Assembly: GCA_029948255.1 (NCBI GenBank)
Contig: JALIZF010001719.1
Span: 568,746 to 632,745 of the forward strand
Length of the DNA stretch: 64,000 nucleotides
Direction: 5' to 3'
Source: Telmatactis stephensoni
Lineage: Eukaryota; Cnidaria; Anthozoa; Actiniaria; Isophelliidae
In this document: one piece after another, positions 1 to 12,275 of the stretch
Numbering within the stretch: position 1 is the first letter of the stretch
Layout of the letters: each line of letters starts with the position of its first letter
The notes under the pieces: generated by a model
What the model saw: only the letters and a program-made list of their open reading frames with translations
Databases searched by the model: none
What the model was told of the DNA's origin: nothing
Program-made: the position numbers and the translations under genes

Positions 1-293
1 ATTAACACCACTCTCATTGAATTTGCCCTCTGCACCCCCTATACCTGTTGCTCACTACAATAATATTGATGCCTGTTTCACTATACAGTTGTTCCACCTT
101 TCACAAGCATTCTCTTTATCTTGTCCACCTTCCTTTGCTGCTGCACTTTACAACTTGTGGACTGCACTCTATACCTTTTCTACTGCTGTCTGTGCACATC
201 TACTGTTAAATCATGCTATGAATCAGAACTGAGTTAAATAATTTGATCATTAAAGTAATACAGACTGGATTTGTGATTCTATGCTTTCATCAG
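1..293. other. Upstream intron of the NTPase/TPR gene
   Basis: No convincing coding exon is seen. A 71-codon open frame at 17-232 has no recognisable domain. The segment ends in a splice acceptor (TTTCATCAG) just before the P-loop exon, so it is best read as intron of the gene whose 5' end lies outside the window. Confidence 0.5.
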
Positions 294-3200
294 GTGAACG
301 GGGTTGTGGAAAAAGTGCACTTGTCTGTAATTGGTTGAAGCAGTTTGGAACAGCCAATCCAGAAGTCGTCATCATTCCTCATCATGTGGGCTGTAATGCA
401 GCATCTACTGACGTCACGGATTTCATGTACCGCTGCACCCAAGAACTGCGTGCTCAATTTTTGAACTCTGATTTTGCGCTATCTGATACAACTGATATTA
501 CGGATTTCCACAGAGTGACCAAAGCTTTCAACGCCGCCACCGAACTGGGACCTTGTGTAATTTTGATTGACGGAGTAAATAAATTTGGTAAATCACGTGA
601 TAAATCGACTTATGAGGTGAAGGAACTTGATTGGTTGCCTGATAAGATACCAAGCTCATGTCGCTTTATAATCACTACAGTGTCCTCAGATATAACGTAT
701 CGAGCTCTCAAGAAGCGCGACGATGCCTACTTTATTGAAGTCGCAAATTTACTCGATTCTAAAGCCCAGAGGAATCTATTAAACGAGTATGTTGGTCCTA
801 ACTACTCAAAATTCATGGACGATCAACATTTTGCTAAAATTTCAAGTTCTACGTTACGACATTTACCGTTGTATTACGTCTCCATTGCAAACGAGCTGCG
901 TGTTTTAGGTGCGCACAAGAATGCGGAACGTCAGTTAGAAATTTACGCACATGCAACAACGATTGGCGATTTGTGGAAGCTGATCCTTCGACGATGGACT
1001 CACGATTATGGATGGTTGCGCCCTGTAGCTAGTCGAAGTCCAGTCCCAACAATCAAGACCCAAGCATCACGTGATCGTATGAATAGTGGGTGGGTAGCGG
1101 ACGCCTTGAGGTTGATGTCAGTTGCACGTAATGGAATGACGGATGAAGAGATGCTTGGTGCACTCAAGGGCATGGGATATGCTAATAACTTTGTTATTAG
1201 TAGTGCGTATTGGAGCATGCTTAGAATAGTGGCCCAGAATGCTTTGCTGGAGATCTCGTCAGGTGTGCTGACGTTTGCACATGATGCTGTTAGAAATGCT
1301 GTTGATGTAGCCTTGCTTGGCAACCTCACTTCGCCTTCACAAGAACGCGTTATTTCTCCATTTAGCGAGAGCTGGGAACGACAAAAGCAGCAGTGTCACG
1401 TGGTCTTGTCCAACTTTTTTACTAAAGAATCAATGAGCCTGCGTAAAGTCGAGGAATTGCCATGGCAACTGATGGTAAGCGGGAATTTGGAAGGTCTCGC
1501 AAAAGTTTTGTCGGATCCCGCGGTGTTTCTACGACTTGTACATAACAGGAAAGAATCCAGATTGATTCTCGATCTGATGTGCTATTGGAACGCTTTATCT
1601 AAAGAAAAACTGAATCCTCAAGTAACCCTTGAAAAAATGGCGTCCATTGCCCAAGAAAGACTTGCTGCTGACCAGCACGAGCCTTCAAGACTAGATTCTG
1701 GGCATGCGTACTCAAACATTGAGCAATACTCAGTCGTGGATAAAATTCTCGCCAAATCCGAAGAAGACCTTTTCACTCCAATAGAAGTCGCCACAATCCT
1801 CTTTCACATTGGAAGATTTCTCAAAGAAGCCGAGAACTACTCTACAGCTGAGAACTGCCTTTTGTCAGCGTACAAGGTCGGGTACCCTGTGGCCTCCGTC
1901 CAGGACCTGGAACTAGTGTGTAATATTCAGAGTACTCTGGGTGATTTATACGCTGTGATGTTTGATACTAGTACTGCTGATGTGTGGTATACTAATGCTA
2001 TAAAGACAGCAAGTGAAATGACTTCACTCACAGATAAGGTAAGCTTACTCTAGTCAACTCTAGTCTTAGACTTCCCTTGGAAGAGAAGAGGAGTGGTGCC
2101 TAAATTACTAAATTTAGTTGCTGAACAGGAAAGGGGAGGCATATACCTGCCCTGCTGCCCTAATCCTCATCATTCTGGCAGTGTTTGGCTACATTTAGGG
2201 CCAGTTTGACCCAGTGGGAGACTAGGAACCTTGTTTGATCAGTAATAGACCTTATTACGGAACACATTTATGTTGCAGGGCCGTACACGACCCTTGTCAA
2301 TTTTTTTTCCTTATTAGGAAATATTTAGATATAAAGAGCAAGGTATCCACCGTTTCCTATCCTAGTTGGGGGGCAACCCATCTGTCCATATGTTTTCAAC
2401 CAACCACATTACATTTAGTTGAGTTACGGAGACTAGTCCATGTATTTTATCTTTAGAAGCAACAAGAGGCTATGATTGGCCGTCAGTTCAACCAACTGGC
2501 CTTTGTACGCATGGGCAGTAGCGTCCCCAGTGGTCCTACGTCAGAGGAAAGACCCAGATCCCGGCAGCCATCACGAGGCAGCCAATCAAAAACCTCGTCA
2601 GCTCGTTCCAGGCCTGATACCGGGAGAGATGGTCGTCTTTATCAGACAGTTGCGTCTTTGTTAGACAGAGCTCTGAAACACATGGAACTGGCGCAGTGTT
2701 TTAACGGTAAATATTTAGGTGAATTACATCGCACAGTTCGGTAGCGACTGTGGCATACCAAAATGGCTAGTAATTCGGTGGGTGGAGCGAAGCTGCTTTA
2801 CCACTGTCAGGGTAGATATATGTATGGTTCTTCATGATTCACTATGGTGGACGAAATATTCCTTGTCTTTGTTTCTAACACATAATAATGGAAATTTGGA
2901 ACACCGAATAAAAAGACCGATATAACTTACTGACGTTTTGATCCTTGGCCCTTCCTCGGAGTTAAAAAAATAGCCTATGTTTGTACTCTGATGAAGGGCC
3001 AAAGCCAAGGGGTTAGGAGCTGATTCCAATGAATTTTGTAATCAATTTTTGCTAACGTGCTATATAATTATTTGATCGTCTTTTTTGATTCCCCGTTTCA
3101 TAAAAACGCTTGTCACTGTTTACTTATCCTAATGTGCCAACCATTTTCACAATTACTTTTCACAAGTTGCTTTGTTTAAATATCCAATCGACCTCTGGTT

Positions 3201-4565
3201 GACACATAAAAGATTAAGGCAACACGAAGGGCGCTAGTTTGATTTTCATCCATTATTTAACACCTCTCATGACGTTTGTAATATTTTGATGATGTGTTTA
3301 GGCATGTCTGATGTCTACTTTAACATGGGTCTATTGTCAATGAAGCAACATCAATGGTCGGATGCAAGGAAGTCATTACAAACTGCTATGGACATGCGCA
3401 AAAAGTGGTTTGGAAACACACACCCATTGGTCGCTGAAGTTATTGATGTAATGGGAACCCTGTGCTGGAGTGACGTCACAGCTCAGCATGACGTCACCGA
3501 ACCCGAGAAGTTGTACCGTGAGGCATTGCGCATGCGCGAAGAAACTTTGGGTTTATCTCATCTTCTTGTTGCTAGCACACTCTTTAAACTTGGTGAGTAG
3601 TTAAGCATTTGATTAAAAATAACAAACCTCTCTACACCCTTGCATAATTTAATTTAATTCTTCACGTATAACTAAGAGAATAATTACATTGTAACAAATA
3701 GATCCATATGGATCTACGTGCGTCTATATTCTAATAGCCGCACATATGATGTCAAAATGTGATGTCACGAGACGAAGTTGAGTGGTGTGACTGTTTTTTT
3801 CACCACATTTTGACGTCTGTTATGCATCATGCTAAGTGAATAATGTAAAATTGACTCCAATAGATGCACAGATAAGGTCAAAATAGGGTGAGCACAAAAA
3901 CGTACGCCACGAGTGGTTCTTGCCACATTTTGACTGCATCTATTAGAGTACATACCCACGCAAAAAATTGAATCTATTTGTTTTAAATATTTTCAACCAA
4001 TCAGAAAGCGCATAAGATGACGTCATCTATGCGTCATCTATGTGTGTGTGTATTGCAATCACACACGGTTCTCGACCAGTCAGAGTTGTATACCAATATG
4101 GCTATATTGGTCGTTACGCTATAGCAAAACTAAGGTGTTAGATCTGTAGAGAGGATCTTTTTTTATTTTGTACCTGCAACAGACCTTTAATTTAATTCAA
4201 GAAAGGAGCTGTAATCACAAATCAAAGGATACCATTTTTTATTTTGTGCCTGAAACAGACCTTTAATTTACTTCAAATCTGCAGGTAAACTGTTATACAC
4301 AAAGAACACCAAAGACGCTACAAAGGAAGCCCGTCAACTGTTTCAACGCGCACTTGATATTCGTACAACCAAACTAGGTGTTTATCATAACTCGTCAAAG
4401 GCCATTAGAAGAGCCTTGATGAGTCTCGAGACTACTGATGTTGCACTTCAATTTGGGACGTCGTTGGCTATCAAAGAACAGCCACTGGTGTTGCTAAGAG
4501 ACTATAAACAACAGCTTATTGGACGAAGTACCTCTAGATTGACTATTCATGGCCAGTCTTCGTAG
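294..4565 (+). CDS. Nephrocystin-3-like P-loop NTPase with C-terminal TPRs (5' partial)
   Basis: Four exons fit by splice sites and phase: 294-2038, 2457-2706, 3302-3592 and 4285-4565 (TAG stop). The first visible exon opens with a Walker A motif, GERGCGKSALV, and contains a hydrophobic strand ending in aspartate (CVILIDGVNKF) that fits Walker B, as in NACHT/STAND ATPases. The end of this exon and the next exons carry TPR-like helices, e.g. DARKSLQTAMDMRKKWFG and AEKL-type repeats spaced about 40 residues apart. A P-loop NTPase followed by TPRs is the architecture of nephrocystin-3, a ciliary protein, and of related cnidarian STAND-TPR proteins. An ATG at 281 precedes the P-loop, but it overlaps the acceptor, so the true N-terminus is probably upstream of the window. 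Exons 2-4 sum to a multiple of three. The exact orthology (NPHP3 versus another STAND-TPR) is not settled. Confidence 0.72.
3690..4110. repeat. Dispersed repeat, copy 1 (in intron)
   Basis: This intronic stretch shares an ordered series of blocks with 50210-50530: CACCACATTTTGAC / CTACATTTTGACTT, GAGACGAAGT followed by GGTGTGACTGTT, TTTCAACCAATCA, GATGACGTCATCT and GACCAGTCAGAG. It has no coding potential, so a non-autonomous mobile element is likely. Confidence 0.6.
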
Positions 4566-5939
4566 GAACTAACAGGACTACCATGTCACTGTTCAAGATA
4601 TCTCTTCCTAGCAACTAATGAACAATTTGCACTGTTCACTCTCAAGCAATAATATTCGTTGTACAGTTTGACCAACGCAAGTCGTCATAGGAAGCAGCTG
4701 GACTAACGTGTCACTATTGAAGATATCTCCCTTTTAATAACCCAATATTTCGTATTATAATGAAGAATTCGATGAAGCAGCTTTTTAACAGCAATACCAA
4801 ATAACGATATATCCTGTAATTAATGATATACTATCCTATACATGCATGCAAATGATGCTGCATGCGTGAAAGTGACGACTCGTAGATAACCAAAAACCTT
4901 TTTACTGACAACAAATATTGAAATATTTCCAAAAGGGTGTTTTTCAGCAACAAATATCTCTGTGGAATGTCTTGCCTTTTTTAGCATCAAGTTTGTTTGA
5001 TAAATAGAAATAACTAACGTTTATATCATTTTTATTGTCAGCTATTTTAATATCATGAATGTTATAGAGATGTGAATTATAATGATTAAGGGTAACAAAT
5101 GACGTATTTTCAATTCATGTTTGTTCCTTTTATTGTAGACACAGTACTACTGTGGAATCAGTTCATGTCGAGCAATGGACGAGCAAAACCGGAAGTATAA
5201 AGTCAGTGCATTGCATTATTCTCAGTGAAAAATTGTAACAAAATTACTAACGTCGGGTTTGCAACGTCTCTACATCGGGTTATTAAACGATATGTTGCGA
5301 CAACGTCAGAAAGCCGACATTTTTATCTCTGACATCGGAGATCGTTTTCGCCCCAGATACCAGGCTTTTGATTTATCAGTGTCATGCAATTAACTTCAGC
5401 TCGTTGGCCAGTTGAAACAAACAAAGAAAAAACCTGCATGCTGCCTTATTTGATTCAATGACCACCCAATTTGACTATACATTAGCATAAAACATGGCTG
5501 GTTTGCAGTATTTTCTAGGACCTCGTTTGGGTGTGTCATAAAAATGAAGTCTTAGGTTTGCTTATCCATTAGATAATTATTTTTCATTACGCATCGATCG
5601 TATGGTAAAACATGTTGAGCGATTTGTTCGTTAGATTGGTGTGCATCAACTTGTTCTTGCGTTCTTTACTCCAATTTTCCAATTATTTTACAATGTCAAC
5701 CGACCCCGTGATCACTCTAACAGCTACCACATGGTTCCCGAAGGGAAAAATTGGATTTGGGCTTACCAAGGACATCAATTTTCAGGTCGGCACTACAGGA
5801 AGATCAAAGACGTAAAATGACACTCGAATGTTCGATGCCTGACTTGTTCAGACATGTAACAATGTCGAGTTCATCCTTGACGAATATCTTATCATTCCCT
5901 CCATCAGTTACGACGCGTTTCAGCCTTTCGTTTTCAAAA
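4566..5939. other. Intergenic region and CniFL copy 1 upstream region
   Basis: No gene is recognised. At 5136-5185 there is a block (GACACAGTA.TACTGTGGAAT ... CAATGGACGAGCAAA) that recurs at 8780-8826 in front of the second CniFL copy. The duplication therefore included upstream or 5' UTR sequence. Short open frames at 5612-5815 and 5751-5939 are not supported by similarity between the copies. Confidence 0.5.
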
Positions 5940-8002
5940 ATGACTACAGATAAAAACGTTTATTCGGCTTCGCCTTCAAAGTTCACAATCATCGCTTCAA
6001 TCATGGCTGTGTTGTTGTGTTGTGGTGAGTTTGTTCGCATCGAGCTGCTGCTGAAACAACAACACACAAGAATGAACCAGTTGGAGGACAAGATGACCTC
6101 GACGTTCAACAACATAATGAATGCTGTCAACGTAAATTAACGTTAAGAATCGTCTTTATTCGAGACAAAAGGAAAATAAACAAACAAAACGAGATATTGT
6201 ACGACGTACTGTCAAAGAGAGCAGTACGAAATTCTTCACATGATCGATCAGCTAATCAAACTCATCAAGCTTTGAAGGAAGAGCTAACAAAGACGATACA
6301 TCAAGAAGTAGTCAAAGCTGTATCAACTCTACAAGCTGCTAAGTATTGGATTCCAATTCCAGGACCACCTGGTACCACCAGGAAAACCAGGAGATAAAGG
6401 ACACAAAGGAGATAATGGACAAAAAGGATATAGAGGATCACGTGGTCCAAAGGGAAGACCAGGCAGAAGAGAGTCAAGCAAGGAATTTCAGGATTAAAAG
6501 GGGATCCAGGACAAGATGGAGGTCCTGGTCCTCGAGGCATGCCGGGACCGAAAGGGGATCGTGGTCCTTCGTTAGAAGCTCCATCAGTTGTGATTTCTCC
6601 TTCTCATTTGACGGTCAATGAAAGTAACTCAGCCATCTTCCACTGCTCTGCAAGTGGTTATCCACGACCTGTGATTGTCTGGACTAAACTCAATGGTCTG
6701 TTACTCAAAAACAAAACAGTAGTTGACAGTAGTGGGAAACTCGAGATTAGAGATGCTACATCTGTTGACTCAGGGAAATATCAGTGCCAGGCTTCTAATA
6801 TTCTTGGTATAGTAAAGATAAAAGCAAGACTCGAAGTAAACTTCCGCCCTAAAGTCACTCTCGACAGAGGACCTGTGCGTGTAAAGTATGGAAACAATCT
6901 TGTGTTTCCCATTTGTCACGTGACAGGATATCCCAAACCAAGAATCACGTGGTCAAAAGTTGTTGGCTCACTACCAAAATCACGTGTTATTGAGGATGAT
7001 GGTAACCTGACCTTGTTAGACGCACGCTTAGATGATTCTGGGGCTTATCTATGCAGAGCTGAAAATGTCCTTGGATCTGTAGTTGCTGAATCAACATTGG
7101 TTGTGGTGCCGTGGCTCGTTTTTACTGTTAAACCACCGGCAGTGTCATTTAACTTGATCGAACAAAACATGGTTTTGAATTGTTCAGCTAAAGGAAATCC
7201 TCCACCATTGATAACATGGAGAAAAGAAGCTGGCGTTCTCCCTAAAGGAAGATATAACGTGAATGACGGCTCTCTCATTTTGAGAAATGCTCGGTTTTCA
7301 GATTCAGGCGTGTATGTATGCACAGCTACCAGTGCTGGATTCGACATCGAGACTAAAACTGTCTTAAAAATTCCTCTTGACTGCTCTGAGATCTACAAAT
7401 CAGGCGAGAGACGTAACGGTGTGTATACCATCAAACCTGACAGTCAAGGATCCTTTCAAGTCTACTGTGACATGACAACTGACGGAGGAGGGTGGACAGT
7501 GTTCCAGAGAAGACAAGATGGATCCGTAGACTTTTATCTTGGATGGCAACAGTACAAAACCGGTTTTGGAAACCTGACTGGAGAGTTTTGGCTGGGCAAT
7601 GACTATATTCATCGACTAACGGCGGCAAAAACGGTAGATCTGCGCATCGATCTGGAAAACCAAAGCGGAACGAAAAAATACGCCAAATATGGTAGTTTTA
7701 ATGTTAGTGATGAATCAGACAAGTATAAACTGAACATAGCCTCGTATTCAGGTACTGCTGGAGACTCATTAGCATATCAAAACGGTAGAGCGTTCACCAC
7801 AAAAGATCAAGATAACGACGCAGATTCTCGAAATTGTGCCGTTATATACACCGGTGCTTGGTGGTATAAAAGGTGCCATAAATCTAACCTGAATGGTTTG
7901 TACTTAGGAGACCATGCCAAAGGTGTTTCATGGTATTATTTTCAAAACAGACATGTATCGATGAAGTTTTCAGAAATGAAACTACGATCAAATTTGTTTT
8001 AG
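5940..8002 (+). CDS. CniFL-like type II membrane protein: TM-collagen-3xIg-fibrinogen
   Basis: This is an intronless gene. An ATG at 5940, aligned with the equivalent ATG of the neighbouring copy, starts a short cytoplasmic tail and one hydrophobic segment (FTIIASIMAVLLCCGEFV), then a stalk and Gly-X-Y collagen repeats. The frame is clean from 6539 to the stop at 8002. It encodes three Ig domains (each with Cys, Trp and a YxC motif) and a C-terminal fibrinogen-related domain, recognised by GGGWTVFQRRQDGS, GEFWLGNDYIHRL and an Asp-rich calcium loop near DQDNDADSRNC. Collagen, Ig and fibrinogen in this order is the layout of cnidarian ficolin-like (CniFL) proteins, thought to bind microbial glycans. 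The stalk and collagen part (about 6130-6480) is broken by single-base shifts: one extra base near 6374 and one missing near 6470 nearly cancel. Either this part is decayed or the assembly carries indels. Confidence 0.8.
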
Positions 8003-9430
8003 TTCTGATTCCCCCCCCCCCCCCCCCCCCAAAAAAAAATCATTGATTTACTTAGAGGTTAGGGTGCTGGGACATATTTCGTTACCAAGCAACGTGGTTG
8101 CTATGCTGTCTGTAAAAGCGAGTGCCAGAGCTCATTGACATATTTGATTTTACGATTTTTTGCAAAAATGTCACTTTTGTAATGCCCCGTTTCTTTGGGT
8201 CTTAAAGGTTCGCATTTTTATCGAGAAACCGGGAAATATGATTTTTGAATGAAACCAAATATGCTACAATTTTCTCAAATTATCAGTGTCCGAAGCTAAG
8301 CAAAATAACGCGTCAAAACATTGTTGGTGAAAGTCTTAAAACCAAATATAAGCATATTGAAGCTGGTCATTATGACACAGCCGAACTATAATGCAGGGTA
8401 AATGCTCCACAAAGTAACGGATGGATTTTCTAAAAAAGTTTAAAATCGCGAAGTTATGAGCAAAATGTCTTTACGGAGACGGAATAAAAGCTCTAAAAAA
8501 TTATTTATCAATTAACGAAATAAAAAACACATCCGTTACTTTGACATATTGTGCATCTTGTAAAGTAAAGCTATACTATGTAGAAATTGAATAAAAATGT
8601 TTTGAAACGGCAAAAATTATAGAATTTTTCTGTTCGAAGTGGGTTTGGTGACGTTACGTGATGACGTCATCAAACTCAAGAAATTCGTGATTGTTGGGTG
8701 GTTTTTTTTCACAACTTAAATTGAAGTAGAATAACAAAATGGCATATTTTCAGTTATATGTTTTTTTTCCTTTTATTGTAGACACAGTATTACTGTGGAA
8801 TTATATCGATCAATGGACGAGCAAAGTACAAAGCTAGTGTATTAGATTGTTCTCAGCGATTGACTCAGTATATACACTTCCACTTTTTACTTTAGAAATT
8901 GATCAACTTATCCTCGACTGATTCAAAACACTTTGCACTAACCAGTTACTTTGATTGATATAAATTTCTGTTCCATTACCGGTACCTTGGCAACGATTTC
9001 TGATAAAACTACTTCGAGCCACTTTAATATCATGTCATATTTGATGTTCAAAAATGGTAAATTTCTCAGCCAAAAAAGCTCATTCTAGAAACATCTCCAC
9101 TGATTAAAGTCACGACTATGCAAACATATGCATTTGCATTGAAGAACAAATGAAAACGGTAAAACTATAATTACGTGTACTTCTCTCCTTAATTTGGAAT
9201 CATAATAACGTGTCTAACATGATAATGTCTGATTTGATTGACTACTGAATAATGCTTAGTTTGTATTATGCTTCCGGTGTTTAAGAGGTCTTCCTCATTC
9301 CAAGAGAGTGACGACGGCATCAAGGTGAATCAACTTCACGGTCTACCTTATTTCCGTTAAGACTGACACAGACGAATTTCTGGCACTACTTAGCTACATT
9401 ACCGTCTGTGATGCACTAAGTACCTACTTG
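8003..9430. other. Intergenic spacer between CniFL copies
   Basis: A poly-C run (8011-8030) followed by an A run lies just after the stop of copy 1. The upstream block of copy 2 is at 8740-8830 and matches 5095-5190. Nothing else recognisable is seen. Confidence 0.5.
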
Positions 9431-9590
9431 TATTCTCTACTTTCACATTCCCCATAATGCCCTCTGTTTTTGGGGGGTAGTTATTGTAATTCAAATGTAT
9501 TTGATTTTAATAACAACTGATTTGATTAGCATTACAATAACTACCCCCCAAAAACAGAGGGCATTATGGGGAATGTGAAAGTAGAGAATA
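9431..9590. mobile_element. Perfect 60-bp inverted repeat (fold-back MITE-like)
   Basis: The left arm 9431-9490 and right arm 9531-9590 are exact reverse complements over all 60 bases, read base by base, around a 40-base AT-rich loop. No coding sequence is present. It looks like a young hairpin-type non-autonomous DNA element. No clear target-site duplication was found. Confidence 0.85.
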
Positions 9591-9876
9591 AAGTATTTTA
9601 AACGTTCCATTTCTTCCCTTTCGTGTCCTAGCTAGATTAAAACTCGTCTCCAAGAGATTGTTGCATAAGGGTGTGTTGCACCTGGCCCATGCAAGAACCA
9701 CACGAACTCAGCAGGCGAAAAGTGAAATTAATATCTTATAGTAGAAATGCTGCCGGACTTGTTGATACATACCCCCTTCATCGACTCTATTTATACACGA
9801 AACAAAAGATTCGCAACTTCATTCGGTTATTGGTATTTAAGCATTACACATCTGATTGCATTCTATTTGTTTCCAA

Positions 9877-11337
9877 ATGACCGAGAAAGTCATCAACTGG
9901 TCTTCCAAGATCACCATTTTTGTGGCAATAATTGCTGTATTTTTGTGCTGTGGCGAATTTGTGCGCATTCGAGCTAATATTGGAAAAGCAACACACAAGA
10001 ATGGACCAGTTAGGAGGACAAGATTTATGAACGTATCTATAGAAAACTACAGGAAAGCCATCGACATAAACCAGAGGTTTTCTCAAGAGTCATACGAGAC
10101 GCTTCGGTTGATAAACTAGTGAACGACGCACAAGTCAAACTGAACGATCAAGTTGCCAAGCAAGTATATGGTGAAGTTAGCAAGGCTTTGAGACAACTCA
10201 CGGAACATTTGGTCGTTATTTCAGGCCCTCCTGGTCCACCAGGAAAACCAGGAGATAAAGGACAGCAAGGCGAAAAAGGACAACGTGGTCCCGAGGGACG
10301 ACCGGGTAGTAAAGGAGAACGGGGTCCAGCAAGGTTTCAAAGGAGACCCGGGACAAGACGGAGCTCCTGGTCCTCGTGGTATGCCGGGTCCAAAGGGAGA
10401 TCCTGGTCCTTCCATAGCAGCTCCATCAGTAGTGATTTCGCCTCCTACATTTGATCGTCAATGAATCAAAGTCAGCCATCTTTCACTGTTCTACAAGTGG
10501 TCATCCACGACCTGACATTGTGTGGAGTAAAGTGAATGGTTCATTAGCCATGCATAGATCAATAGCTGATAGCAGCGGGAAACTCGAAATCAAACACGTC
10601 ACACCCACTGACTCAGGAATCTATCAGTGTAAGGCTTCCAACATTCTTGGTAAATGCACAAACCTACTGCGACTCTCGAGGTTATAGACGTTCGTCCACG
10701 AGATTGCTTAGACATTTATAAGACTGGTGAGAGACGTAACGGTGTGTACACAGTTCAAACTTGACGACCAAGACGCATTTCAAGTCTACTGTGACATGAC
10801 AACTGATGGTGGGGGGATGGACTGTCTTTCAAAGAAGACAAGATGGATCATGTAGACTTTTTTCGCAACTGGCAACAATACAAAACAGGTTTTGGAAACC
10901 TGAACCTGAATGGTGAATTTTGGTTGGGGAACGACTACATACATCGACTGACAGCAAGAACAGCAACGAGTCTTCGTGTGGATTTGGAGGACTGGGATGG
11001 AAACACAAGACACGCTGTTTTTCGTAGTTTTAGTGTTGATGATGAATCGAACAATTATACACTGAGTGTCGGCTCCTATTCAGGTAATGCTGGGGAACAT
11101 GGATTAACTTACATCAATCATATGCCGTTTAGTACAAAGGATAGAGGTAACGACAAACTTGGTGATTCTACTTGTGCCAGTGTTTACCATGGTGCTTGGT
11201 GGTACAAAGACTGTGCCTGGTCTAATCTAAATGGTAAATATCTAGGAAAGAAGACAGGCTCTACTGGAATATACTGGTTTGGTTTTAAAGGAATGCAATC
11301 TTTAAAGAAAACGGAGATGAAATTGCGACCTAAATAA
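9877..11337 (+). pseudogene. Second CniFL-like copy, multiply frameshifted
   Basis: This is a tandem duplicate of the gene at 5940-8002, in the same orientation and intronless. The ATG at 9877 starts a tail and membrane segment (ITIFVAIIAVFLCCGEFV) nearly identical in motif to copy 1, including the GEFVRI juxtamembrane motif. Collagen repeats follow (about 10227-10400), then one Ig domain (10451-10650) and a fibrinogen domain (10700-11337, stop at 11335-11337). Only one Ig is present against three in copy 1. The frame breaks repeatedly: after the collagen segment, at the Ig start (about 10447), after the Ig (about 10655), near 10760, in a G run near 10812 (six G where five keep frame) and near 10850. 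From 10843 the fibrinogen domain reads cleanly to the stop. The number of breaks favours a pseudogene, but assembly indels could contribute. Confidence 0.75.
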
Positions 11338-12045
11338 CGCAGTTTTTAAGGACCAGAAACAAGTTCAACAATACTTTCTTATTCTATAGTTCGTGTAATA
11401 GTAGCAAGTTAAACAAGATATATATTGAAGTGCCTGTTATTCGAGCCTACAATCTCAGCGATATTAAGCACGCATGCGCCTAATTTAGCAAGCATGTCAG
11501 CTTCCACAGGAAGCCCAAGCAATACAATCACTATATACCTTGCGTTGTCAAGTCGATTTTGTTAGAAGTATTTCTTGTTTACTTGCTGGGTCGACTAAAT
11601 TGTTTGTAATTAAAACGATTTCCTTTTCTTTTGAATAAAATAATTTGTAAGCATTGAATTGAGGATCAGGCCTAGAGTGGGGGGTGGGGTGGGGTAAAAG
11701 AGATCATGGTGGATTGGAGAAGAATACTTTGTTAAGTAACTCTTTAAGGTGGATATCTCAACCTGTTAACAGTTAATAGAGTCCATAGCATTGGTTTCGA
11801 ACCCCAACGAACGGCACCCGTATAGACTATGAACGGTTTTAAAGTACTTTATTCTCATGCAAATTTACCCAGTGACTACGGTTACGTCTTGAGAACCCAG
11901 GCCTTCCAAGAAGAAGCAAGACGAACTGTAAATAAGTCAGAAGACTCCCATTCTCTTCTCTCCTAACCTTTTCCATGGAAGACTCTTTAAAAAGCTCTGG
12001 GTTTTGGAGGATGATCTATTATATTATAATTTATAATTTATCAAA
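11338..12045. other. Intergenic, nothing recognised
   Basis: AT-rich spacer between CniFL copy 2 and the 3' end of the minus-strand amidase gene. A G-rich run lies near 11680. No coding exon or repeat family was recognised. Confidence 0.5.
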
Positions 12046-12221
12046 TTAAAATTCAAACAAACGGATGTCGCTACAATCGTTGAAGTATCCCTGTCCTTTG
12101 CAGTTATTTCCATCAAACAGGTCCACGTGACCAGTAGCTGTAGTGAAACGGGGGCAGTTCTGGAATACGATGATACCTTGCTTTCCCTGAATAAATGGGA
12201 GAATGAATAAATGAATGAATG

Positions 12222-12275
<54 letters not shown>

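Noticed and set aside
1006..1329. Minus-strand 107-codon frame
   Set aside because: It is a shadow of the P-loop NTPase exon and has no domain or splice logic.
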